12,906 nucleotides of DNA from Pseudomonadota bacterium (GTDB taxonomy: Bacteria; Pseudomonadota; Gammaproteobacteria; Xanthomonadales; Xanthomonadaceae): the NCBI GenBank assembly GCA_023386795.1, contig JAEWJB010000039.1:1-12906 (forward strand). The letters run 5' to 3'. Under the pieces are notes generated by a model. The model was not told the DNA's origin. It searched no databases and worked only from the letters and a program-made list of their open reading frames with translations. A program made the position numbers and the translations under genes. Of the stretch, positions 6,586-11,872 are shown piece after piece. Position 1 is the first letter of the stretch, and each line of letters starts with the position of its first letter.

Positions 6586-7871
6586 GCAGCAGCTCCGGTG
6601 GTGCGGGGCGCGGCGGCCTGGCGGTAGCGGGAGATGTCCAGGCCCTCGCGGCTGATCTGCGGCGCGCGGCCGCTCATCAGGTCGGCGAGGTAGCGGCCCG
6701 AGCCGCAGGCCATCGTCCAGCCGAGCGTGCCGTGCCCGGTGTTGAGGAAAAGGTTGGAATACGGGGTAGCGCCGATCACCGGGGTGCCATCGGGCGTGGC
6801 CGGGCGCAGGCCGGTCCAGAACTCGCCGCGGGCCAGGTCGCCGCCGCCGGGATACAGGTCGCGCGCGACCATTTCCAGGGTGGCGCGCCGCTGCGGATTC
6901 AACGACAGGTCGTAGCCGGCCACTTCGGCCATGCCGCCGATGCGGATACGGTCGTCGAAGCGGGTGATGGCGATCTTGTAACTTTCATCGAGGATGGTGG
7001 AGGTCGGCGCACGCGCGGCGTCGACGATCGGCAGCGTCAGCGAGAAGCCCTTGAGCGGATACACCGGCAGGTTCAGGCCCAACGGCCTGGCCAACAGCGG
7101 CGAATAGCTGCCCAGGGCGAGCACGTAGCGGTCGGCCTTCTCCACGCGGCCGTCGACCACCACGCCCTCGATGCGACCATCGGCCCCCAGCAGCTTCTCG
7201 ATGTTCTGCTCGAAACGGAATTCCACGCCGGCCTCGGCGGCCATCCTGGCCAGGCGCTGGGTGAACAGGCGGCAGTCGCCGGTCTGGTCGTTGGGCAGGC
7301 GCAGCGCGCCCACCAGTTCCACGCCGGCATCGGCCAAGCCCGGTTCGACCGCGGCGATGCCGCGTGCGTCCAGCACTTCGTATGGCACGCCGTACTCGGC
7401 CAGCACCGCGATGTCCTGCGCGGCGGCGTCGAGCTGGGCCTGGGTGCGGAACAGTTGGGTGGTACCCAATCGGCGGCCTTCGAACTGGATGCCGGTCTCG
7501 GCCATCAGCGCGTCCAGGCAGTCGCGGCTGTATTCGGACATGCGCACCATGCGCGCCTTGTTGATGGCGTAGCGCTCGGCGGTGCAGTTGTGCAGCATGC
7601 GCGCCAGCCAGCCGTACTGGTGCAGGTCCAGGGTCGGGCGGATCGACAGCGGCGCATGCTGCTCGAACAGCCACTTCACCGCCTTGAGCGGCACGCCAGG
7701 CGCCGCCCACGGCGAGGTGTAGCCAAAGGACAGCTGGCCGGCGTTGGCATAGCTGGTCTCCAGCGCCGGCGCCGGCTGGCGGTCGATGACAGTGACCTGG
7801 AAGCCGGCTTGCGCCAGATACCAGGCACTGGTCGTGCCGATCACCCCACTTCCCAGCACCAGTACCCGCAT
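6564..7871 (-). CDS. dadA: D-amino acid dehydrogenase, small subunit
   Basis: 435 aa, close to the roughly 432 aa usual for DadA. A flavoprotein that oxidises D-alanine to pyruvate and ammonia and passes electrons to the respiratory chain. The N-terminal Rossmann FAD motif GSGVIG is at 7-12, with the acidic end VIDRQ near 29-33. Other family motifs are SYANAGQLSFGYTSPWAAPG near 42-61, the flavin-domain FWTGLRPATPDGTPVIG and the C-terminal NTGHGTLGWTMACGSG. The start ATG at 7871 has a GAGG Shine-Dalgarno 5 nt upstream; the longer in-frame extension is leader sequence. It is first in the dadA-dadX operon, divergent from the Lrp-type gene. Confidence 0.95.
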   Translation of the reverse strand: MRVLVLGSGVIGTTSAWYLAQAGFQVTVIDRQPAPALETSYANAGQLSFGYTSPWAAPGVPLKAVKWLFEQHAPLSIRPTLDLHQYGWLARMLHNCTAERYAINKARMVRMSEYSRDCLDALMAETGIQFEGRRLGTTQLFRTQAQLDAAAQDIAVLAEYGVPYEVLDARGIAAVEPGLADAGVELVGALRLPNDQTGDCRLFTQRLARMAAEAGVEFRFEQNIEKLLGADGRIEGVVVDGRVEKADRYVLALGSYSPLLARPLGLNLPVYPLKGFSLTLPIVDAARAPTSTILDESYKIAITRFDDRIRIGGMAEVAGYDLSLNPQRRATLEMVARDLYPGGGDLARGEFWTGLRPATPDGTPVIGATPYSNLFLNTGHGTLGWTMACGSGRYLADLMSGRAPQISREGLDISRYRQAAAPRTTGAAACAQPTP

Positions 7872-7894
7872 GTTCGCCTCGTTCCGGTCATTTC

Positions 7895-7914
7895 CCTGCC
7901 GCGAAGGCGGCAGG
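7895..7914 (-). promoter_or_regulatory. 8-bp stem-loop in the dadA leader
   Basis: Arms CCTGCCGC (7895-7902) and GCGGCAGG (7907-7914) pair perfectly around a 4-nt loop. It lies between the proposed dadA start of transcription (about 7923) and its Shine-Dalgarno, 14 bp from the latter. It could stabilise the 5' end of the message or act in regulation. Confidence 0.45.
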
Positions 7915-7929
7915 CACCCAATCCGGCGC

Positions 7930-7958
7930 ATTGTATTCCCGGTCACGCAGGGCAATTT
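7930..7958 (-). promoter_or_regulatory. Candidate dadA promoter
   Basis: On the minus strand TACAAT (7935-7930) matches five of six bases of the sigma-70 -10 box. A 17-bp spacer leads to AAATTG (7958-7953), a poor -35. A good -10 with a weak -35 is what an activator-dependent promoter would look like. Confidence 0.45.
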
Positions 7959-7962
7959 CCTG
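7948..7962. promoter_or_regulatory. Candidate Lrp-type operator
   Basis: CAGGGCAATTTCCTG has CAGG and CCTG ends around an AATT centre, an imperfect 15-bp dyad. By hand it matches about 10 of 15 positions of the E. coli Lrp consensus. It covers the proposed dadA -35. Family knowledge plus position only; not proven. Confidence 0.35.
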
Positions 7963-8004
7963 TTTCAAGTATCCTGAGCAGCCAAATTCCCCACACTTGC
8001 CACC

Positions 8005-8009
8005 GGAGA
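8005..8009 (+). promoter_or_regulatory. Ribosome binding site of the Lrp-type gene
   Basis: GGAGA lies 9 nt before the ATG at 8019 and fixes that start, excluding the much longer upstream-open frame that runs antisense through dadA. Confidence 0.6.
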
Positions 8010-8018
8010 CCCAACCCC

Positions 8019-8498
8019 ATGGCCAGCCGCAGCCGCGAACTCGACAAGATCGACCGCAAGATCCTGCGCATCCTCCAGCAGGAGGGCCGGATTTCCTTCA
8101 CCGAACTGGGCGAGCGCGTGGGGCTCTCGACCACGCCGTGCACCGAGCGCGTGCGTCGGCTGGAGCGCGAGGGAGCGATCACCGGCTACTACGCGCGGCT
8201 CGACCCGCACTACCTCAAGGCCAGCCTGCTGGTGTTCGTGGAGATCAGCTTGGCGTACAAGTCCGGCGACATCTTCGAGGAATTCCGCCGTGCGGCACTG
8301 AAGCTGCCGAACGTGCTGGAGTGCCACCTGGTATCGGGCGATTTCGACTACCTGATCAAGGCACGCATCAACGAGATGGCGTCCTACCGCAAGCTGCTCG
8401 GCAGCACGTTGCTGACGCTGCCGCATGTGCGCGAGTCCAAGAGCTACATCGTGATGGAGGAGGTCAAGGAAACCCTCGCGCTGCCCATTGCCGATTGA
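8019..8498 (+). CDS. Lrp/AsnC family transcriptional regulator, probable dadAX regulator
   Basis: 159 aa, close to E. coli Lrp length (164). The N-terminal helix-turn-helix spans about residues 8-60 (LDKIDRKILRILQQEGRIS, then the recognition segment VGLSTTPCTERVRRLE). The C-terminal RAM ligand and oligomer domain spans about 66-150, with the typical VSGDFDYLIKA segment at 105-115. Its divergent position against dadAX matches the DadR arrangement known in Pseudomonas, where an Lrp-type activator responds to alanine. I therefore infer control of dadAX, with L-alanine as the likely effector. The close similarity to global Lrp means a wider regulon is also possible. The start has a GGAGA ribosome binding site, and a strong hairpin follows the stop. 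Confidence 0.92.
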   Translation: MASRSRELDKIDRKILRILQQEGRISFTELGERVGLSTTPCTERVRRLEREGAITGYYARLDPHYLKASLLVFVEISLAYKSGDIFEEFRRAALKLPNVLECHLVSGDFDYLIKARINEMASYRKLLGSTLLTLPHVRESKSYIVMEEVKETLALPIAD

Positions 8499-8514
8499 CC
8501 ATCGCGCAAACAGG

Positions 8515-8539
8515 AACGGCGCGCCCGAGGCGCGCCGTT
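8515..8539. terminator. Strong terminator hairpin after the Lrp-type gene
   Basis: An 11-bp perfect stem, AACGGCGCGCC (8515-8525) and GGCGCGCCGTT (8529-8539), with a 3-nt loop. It is followed by TGT on the plus strand and by TTCCTGTTTG on the minus strand. It sits between the convergent Lrp-type and Gln-rich protein genes, so it is probably bidirectional. Confidence 0.75.
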
Positions 8540-8561
8540 TGTCCTGTATCAGCGATGGGGA

Positions 8562-8747
8562 TCAGCGCTGCTGGTCTTTCTGGGATCCGCGCTGCTGGTC
8601 CTGCTTCTGGTCCTGCTTGCCGCGCTGCTGGTCCTTGTCCCACTGCTGCTGCCCCTGCTGACCCGGCTGCCGCCCGTGCTGGTCCTGCTGCATACCACCC
8701 TGCTGACCCTGCTGACCGCGCTGGTTCTGCTGATTCTGGTTACCCAT
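8562..8747 (-). CDS. Small Gln/Gly-rich low-complexity protein
   Basis: 61 aa from the ATG at 8747 (MGNQNQQNQRGQQGQ). An AGAGAG Shine-Dalgarno-like stretch about 10 nt upstream favours this start over one ten codons earlier. The protein is almost entirely Gln, Gly, Asp, Lys and Arg with no hydrophobic core, signal peptide or Cys, so it should be disordered. DQQRG or DQQR units recur three times in the C-terminal half. One aromatic residue (Trp) is present. Small hydrophilic Gln/Gly-rich proteins are known among stress-induced bacterial proteins, but I do not recognise a named family and assign no function. A hairpin lies beyond its 3' end. It could be spurious, but the ribosome binding site, stop placement and terminator support a gene. 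Confidence 0.6.
   Translation of the reverse strand: MGNQNQQNQRGQQGQQGGMQQDQHGRQPGQQGQQQWDKDQQRGKQDQKQDQQRGSQKDQQR
8565..8633. repeat. Three copies of a 12-bp repeat inside the Gln-rich gene
   Basis: GCGCTGCTGGTC occurs at 8565-8576, 8589-8600 and 8622-8633, with starts 24 and 33 bp apart, all in one reading frame. On the minus strand each codes DQQR. Further degenerate CTGCTG units follow up to about 8735. This suggests growth by internal duplication. Confidence 0.7.
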
Positions 8748-8930
8748 GACTGCACTCTCTTTTGGTTGGGGATGCACCGCAATCGAAGTGTCTGTGGTGC
8801 ACGCACAAGGTCGCCCCGGCGCGGTTAATCAGGCGAGAAATGCCGGTGATTCCAGGCTTGATCGAGCTGACTGCGCGACAACGGATTGAACCGTTCATGC
8901 CCCTGCACGAGGCATGAGCGGTTGAGCCGA
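8748..8930. other. Intergenic region upstream of the Gln-rich gene
   Basis: 183 bp between the start of the Gln-rich gene and the stop of the proline-rich gene. It holds the hairpin at 8889-8923 and should hold the Gln-rich gene promoter, but I found no convincing -35/-10 pair. No other gene is seen. Confidence 0.4.
8889..8923 (-). terminator. Inverted repeat after the proline-rich secreted protein gene
   Basis: Arms AACCGTTCATGCC (8889-8901) and GGCATGAGCGGTT (8911-8923) match at 12 of 13 positions around a 9-nt loop. The hairpin starts 8 bp past the stop of the minus-strand gene. There is no T tract, but position suggests transcription end or 3' mRNA protection. Confidence 0.55.
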
Positions 8931-9359
8931 TCACGGCGTGATGCGTTGTCCGTCGCCCATCGGCACCGTGTCGTAATAGCGACCGGTACGCGTGTCGCGC
9001 ACGCGGTTGGGGCCGGCCTGCTCCATGCCCGAAAGCTCGCGGCCGTTGCGGTCGTAGACCTTGGCCTGCTCGGCGCCGATTCGACGGGCGCCGTCGTCAT
9101 CGTCACGACGCGGGGTGCGTGGCGCGGGTGTCTGGATCGGCGGTGGCTGGTCGCGCTGGCCCAGGCTGGTGGGCATCGTCGGGGGCGGCGACACCGTGCG
9201 CGGTGTATCGACCTGCCGTGGCGGCGGTGGCGGCGGCGGTGAAATCACGCGGGTGGTCGAACGCGTCTGGGTCGGGTCCACGACCTGTGCCCCCGCCGGC
9301 AGGCTGGCCGCCATGCACAACAGCGATATGGCCGCGGCGAGGGACGTTTTGTTCGGCAT
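8931..9359 (-). CDS. Secreted proline-rich protein of unknown function
   Basis: 142 aa. A signal peptide occupies about residues 1-24 (MPNKTSLAAAISLLCMAASL, cleavage near AGA-QV). Then follows a long proline-rich spacer: a run of seven Pro near residue 41, then PPP motifs and a PRTPRRDDDDGARR segment with four Asp. The last 50 residues (QAKVYDRNGRELSGMEQAG...VRDTRTGRYYDTVPMGDGQ) look like a small folded motif of the kind found in xanthomonad periplasmic proteins, but I cannot name the family. The start has a GGAG Shine-Dalgarno that overlaps the end of the DUF3224 gene, 3 bp away, so the two are co-transcribed and probably coupled. Confidence 0.75.
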   Translation of the reverse strand: MPNKTSLAAAISLLCMAASLPAGAQVVDPTQTRSTTRVISPPPPPPPRQVDTPRTVSPPPTMPTSLGQRDQPPPIQTPAPRTPRRDDDDGARRIGAEQAKVYDRNGRELSGMEQAGPNRVRDTRTGRYYDTVPMGDGQRITP

Positions 9360-9362
9360 GGG

Positions 9363-9830
9363 TTACTCCGCAGGCAAGGTGTAGTCGAAATCGTAGTAGT
9401 GGGCGCCGCCCTCGATGCGGATTTTCATCTCCCCCCGCAAGCCGGCCAGCGCGCCGGTACCGGAATCGGGCACCACGCTGATCGCCAGGTCCTGCGCGCC
9501 ACGGTCCATCAGGCCGCGATGGACCAGCACGAAGCTGCCCTTGCGCCCCTCGAGCGTGCCCTCCACGGTTTCGATGGCGACATACGCCGCCGACCCCGCC
9601 TGCGCGGTGCGCGCGGCCAGCATTTCGCCGCGCGAGCTCGCACTCAGCGGACCCTCGAACACCTTGTCCAGCGACATGCGGCCCAGTCCCGCGTCCTCCC
9701 GGGCCGACTGCGGCTGCAATTTCACTTCGAAACTTCCGGTGGCGTGATGCATGACAGGATGTTCCTCGCGGGCAAAGGCCGGTGTCGCCAGCAATGCGGC
9801 CATGCAGACTGTGGACAGCACGCTGCGCAT
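9363..9830 (-). CDS. DUF3224 domain exported protein
   Basis: 155 aa. Signal peptide residues 1-20 (MRSVLSTVCMAALLATPAFA, cleavage before REEHP). The rest carries the DUF3224 pattern across its length: GSFEVKLQPQ near 32-41, GRMSLDKVFEGPLSASSRGEML near 50-71, AAYVAIETVEGTLEGRKGSFVLVH near 81-104, VVPDSGTGALAGLRGEMKI near 119-137 and HYYDFDYTLP at the end. The family is a small beta barrel related to allene oxide cyclase-like folds; its biochemical role is unknown. The start ATG has a strong AAGGAA Shine-Dalgarno 5 nt upstream. It is the first gene of a two-gene unit with the proline-rich protein and diverges from msrB. Confidence 0.85.
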   Translation of the reverse strand: MRSVLSTVCMAALLATPAFAREEHPVMHHATGSFEVKLQPQSAREDAGLGRMSLDKVFEGPLSASSRGEMLAARTAQAGSAAYVAIETVEGTLEGRKGSFVLVHRGLMDRGAQDLAISVVPDSGTGALAGLRGEMKIRIEGGAHYYDFDYTLPAE

Positions 9831-9839
9831 ACTGGTTCC

Positions 9840-9867
9840 TTGAACACGGCCGGGATGCCCACATTAC
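9840..9867 (+). promoter_or_regulatory. Candidate msrB promoter
   Basis: TTGAAC (9840-9845) matches four of six -35 bases; after 16 bp CATTAC (9862-9867) is a moderate -10. It lies in the 79-bp gap between divergent DUF3224 and msrB starts and would give a leader of about 36 nt. Weak match, position only. Confidence 0.3.
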
Positions 9868-9909
9868 CACCGGCAACCCGGCGCTCCCGCCGCTGCCCTG
9901 GACCCCGCC

Positions 9910-10374
9910 ATGCATGATTTCGACCTCACGCCGCCTTCCCCCGCGCAGCGCGACGCGCTGATCGCCGGCCTGACCGGTGAAGAAAGGCGCGTACTGCTCC
10001 AGCACGGTACCGAGGCCCCGTTCTGTGGCGTGTTCTTGGACAACAAGCTCGAAGGCGTCTACACCTGCCGCCTGTGCGGCCTGCCGCTGTTCCGTTCCAG
10101 CGCCAAGTTCGACTCCGGCACGGGTTGGCCGAGCTTCTTCGCGCCGTTCGACCCCACGCATATCCGCGAGATCCGCGATACCAGCCACGGCATGATCCGC
10201 ACCGAGATCACCTGCGCCCGCTGCGGCAGCCATCTGGGCCATGTATTCCCGGACGGCCCGCCGCCGACCGGCGAGCGCCATTGCCTGAACTCGGTTTCGC
10301 TCGGCTTCACCGAACAGGGACAGCCGCTGCCCAACCCGTTGCACCGCGAAGGCGCCGAGGCCGGCACCGCCTGA
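9910..10374 (+). CDS. msrB: Peptide methionine-R-sulfoxide reductase MsrB
   Basis: 154 aa. Reduces methionine-R-sulfoxide in oxidised proteins, probably cytosolic (no signal peptide), with thioredoxin as the expected reductant. The SelR domain covers about residues 20-135. The zinc site is two CxxC pairs, Cys53/Cys56 and Cys102/Cys105. The catalytic cysteine is Cys125 in GERHCLNSVSL. The SGTGWPSF motif has Thr71 where many MsrBs carry the resolving Cys (position 63 in the usual numbering). Instead Cys39 in TEAPFCG is at the position-31 site, the alternative recycling cysteine recalled for Xanthomonas campestris MsrB. The start ATG has no clear Shine-Dalgarno. It is followed 71 bp later by the MliC-like lipoprotein gene, with a hairpin between. 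Confidence 0.96.
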   Translation: MHDFDLTPPSPAQRDALIAGLTGEERRVLLQHGTEAPFCGVFLDNKLEGVYTCRLCGLPLFRSSAKFDSGTGWPSFFAPFDPTHIREIRDTSHGMIRTEITCARCGSHLGHVFPDGPPPTGERHCLNSVSLGFTEQGQPLPNPLHREGAEAGTA

Positions 10375-10389
10375 GCCGCGATGTTCACG

Positions 10390-10410
10390 GCCGTGCACAC
10401 CGTGCACGGC
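10390..10410 (+). terminator. 9-bp perfect hairpin between msrB and the MliC-like gene
   Basis: Arms GCCGTGCAC (10390-10398) and GTGCACGGC (10402-10410) pair perfectly around a 3-nt loop, 15 bp after the msrB stop. No T tract follows. It may end or attenuate msrB transcription; the inner GTGCAC dyad could also be an operator for the next gene. Confidence 0.5.
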
Positions 10411-10445
10411 TAGCCTGCGCCGGTATCCCCCACCTGGAGACGCCG

Positions 10446-10907
10446 ATGCGCATCCGCCTCGTCGACATCCCCGCCATCCTTCCGGCCATGCTCCCGCTGG
10501 GCTTGGGCCTGATGGTGCTGGCCGGTTGTCATCCTTCCAGCCGCGACGCGGACGCCACCACCGCCGCGCCGATGGCCGACCCGATGCCCGCCCCGCCCAC
10601 CGGCCATGACCCGGGTGCCGCTGCCGCCGCGCGACCGGGCGTTCCCGTCGCCGACAACGCCCACATCACCGTGGCCTGGAACTGTGACGGAAAGCCGGTC
10701 AGCGCCGACTACGACAACACCCGCCACGAGGTCCGCCTGCAGATCGGCGCCGAGCTGCTGACCCTGCCCGGCGCCCCTTCCGGCTCCGGCGCACGCTACG
10801 CGGACGCGGCCGGCAATGAGTTCTGGGAACACCAGGGGGAATCGACACTTACCCTGGCCGGCGGCAAGCCGCAGGCCTGTGCCAAGGCCGCCACCGCCGG
10901 CGGCTGA
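10446..10907 (+). CDS. Lipoprotein with MliC-type lysozyme-inhibitor domain
   Basis: 153 aa. Lipoprotein signal with lipobox LAG-C and lipidated Cys28 (LGLMVLAGC); residues 29-30 are His-Pro rather than the Asp that retains proteins in the inner membrane, so outer-membrane sorting is likely. A disordered Pro/Ala linker covers about 32-72. The C-terminal domain (about 76-148) resembles MliC/PliC inhibitors of c-type lysozyme: AWNCDGKPVSADYDN, then VRLQIGAELLTLPGAPSGSGARYAD, then FWEHQGESTLTL and a final Cys148, which could pair with Cys80. In this family a conserved Ser and Lys-like residue enter the lysozyme active site; SGSGARY is the matching segment. The start ATG has a GGAG ribosome binding site 6 nt upstream. 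It would protect peptidoglycan from host or rival lysozyme. Confidence 0.75.
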   Translation: MRIRLVDIPAILPAMLPLGLGLMVLAGCHPSSRDADATTAAPMADPMPAPPTGHDPGAAAAARPGVPVADNAHITVAWNCDGKPVSADYDNTRHEVRLQIGAELLTLPGAPSGSGARYADAAGNEFWEHQGESTLTLAGGKPQACAKAATAGG

Positions 10908-10916
10908 CGTCTTTCA

Positions 10917-10938
10917 GCGGCCGGGTACGCCCGGCCGC
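10917..10938 (+). terminator. Hairpin after the MliC-like gene
   Basis: Arms GCGGCCGGG (10917-10925) and CCCGGCCGC (10930-10938) pair perfectly around TACG, 9 bp after the stop. No T tract. It separates the lipoprotein gene from the motA promoter region. Confidence 0.6.
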
Positions 10939-10949
10939 CAAGTTGGACC

Positions 10950-10976
10950 TTCAGAAAACGGCCGGGGGGCCGAAAA
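10950..10976 (+). promoter_or_regulatory. Candidate sigma-28 (FliA) promoter of motAB
   Basis: GCCGAAAA (10969-10976) matches seven of eight bases of the FliA -10 element GCCGATAA. TTCA (10950-10953) lies at the normal 15-bp distance but is a weak -35 match. Transcription would start near 10983, 23 nt before the motA ATG, which fits the usual FliA control of motAB. Confidence 0.45.
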
Positions 10977-11005
10977 CTGTGATATCCGTCCTCCCCCCTG
11001 CCGCT

Positions 11006-11860
11006 ATGCTCATCATCGTAGGTCTCATCATCGTCGTCCTCAGCGTGTTGGGCGGCTACGTCGGCGCGCACGGCAAGCTGGCCGCCCTCTGGCAGCCGTT
11101 CGAGCTGGTCATCATCGGCGGTGCGGCGCTTGGCGCTTTCCTGGTCGGCACCCCGGCCAAGACGGTCAAGGCCACGCTGGCGGCGGTGCCCGCGGTGTTC
11201 AAGGGACCCAAGTACAAGAACCAGGATTACCTGGACGTGCTGAGCCTGGTTTACGAGCTGCTCAACAAGGCGCGGCGCGAAGGCTTCATGGCACTCGAAG
11301 ACCATGTCGAGCGGCCGCAGGAAAGCGCGTTGTTCGCCAACTACCCGAAGGTGCTGTCCGACCACCACCTGATCGACTTCATCACCGACTGCCTGCGCCT
11401 GATGATCGGCAGCAACATCGAGCCGCATGAACTCGAGCCGCTGCTGGAGCTGGAGCTGGAAAAGCACCACCACGAAGTGATGGCCCCGGCCCACGCGCTG
11501 GCCAAGGTGGCCGACGGCCTGCCGGGCTTCGGCATCGTCGCCGCCGTGCTGGGCATCGTCATCACCATGGGCGCGATTGGCGGGGACATCGCCGAGGTCG
11601 GCGCGCATGTGGCCGGCGCGCTGGTCGGCACCTTCCTCGGCATCCTGCTGGCATACGGCTTCATCGGCCCCATCGCGGCGGCCGTGGAGGCGCGCGCCGA
11701 ACAGGACGCGCGCATCTACGAGTCGGTAAAGACCGCACTGCTGGCCTGCCTGCGTGGCTACAACCCGAAGATCGCGCTGGAATTCGCCCGCAAGACCCTG
11801 CCTTCCAACGTGCGCCCGGGCTTCTCGGTATTCGAGGCCCACCTGAAGAGCATCAAGTAA
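11006..11860 (+). CDS. motA: Flagellar motor stator protein MotA
   Basis: 284 aa from the ATG at 11006. Forms with MotB the proton channel that drives flagellar rotation, in the inner membrane. Four membrane helices are visible: about 2-19, 33-49, 172-192 and 202-224. With this start the key residues fall exactly on E. coli MotA numbering: Arg90 and Glu98 of the cytoplasmic loop that touches FliG, and Pro173 and Pro222 of the channel. This supports MLIIVGL as the true N-terminus over in-frame TTG (10943) and GTG (10979) starts. The ATG has a C-rich leader without Shine-Dalgarno. motB follows 12 bp later, an operon. A candidate FliA promoter lies upstream. Confidence 0.95.
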   Translation: MLIIVGLIIVVLSVLGGYVGAHGKLAALWQPFELVIIGGAALGAFLVGTPAKTVKATLAAVPAVFKGPKYKNQDYLDVLSLVYELLNKARREGFMALEDHVERPQESALFANYPKVLSDHHLIDFITDCLRLMIGSNIEPHELEPLLELELEKHHHEVMAPAHALAKVADGLPGFGIVAAVLGIVITMGAIGGDIAEVGAHVAGALVGTFLGILLAYGFIGPIAAAVEARAEQDARIYESVKTALLACLRGYNPKIALEFARKTLPSNVRPGFSVFEAHLKSIK

Positions 11861-11872
11861 GGACGCGCGGCC

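Noticed and set aside
6732..8018. Upstream-open frame that would make the Lrp-type protein 588 aa
   Set aside because: The extension runs antisense through dadA, while the ATG at 8019 has a ribosome binding site and gives the normal Lrp length.
9221..9242. GGC/GGT triplet run as a possible simple-sequence repeat
   Set aside because: It encodes the polyproline run of the secreted protein with mixed codons, so it is coding-driven and not a clean repeat.
9103..10407. 434-codon minus-strand frame across msrB and the DUF3224 gene
   Set aside because: It crosses two well-supported genes in the wrong frame and has no recognisable product.
10943..11005. TTG or GTG starts that would lengthen MotA by 9 to 21 residues
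   Set aside because: E. coli-type numbering of the key residues is exact from the ATG at 11006, and the extension overlaps the likely promoter.
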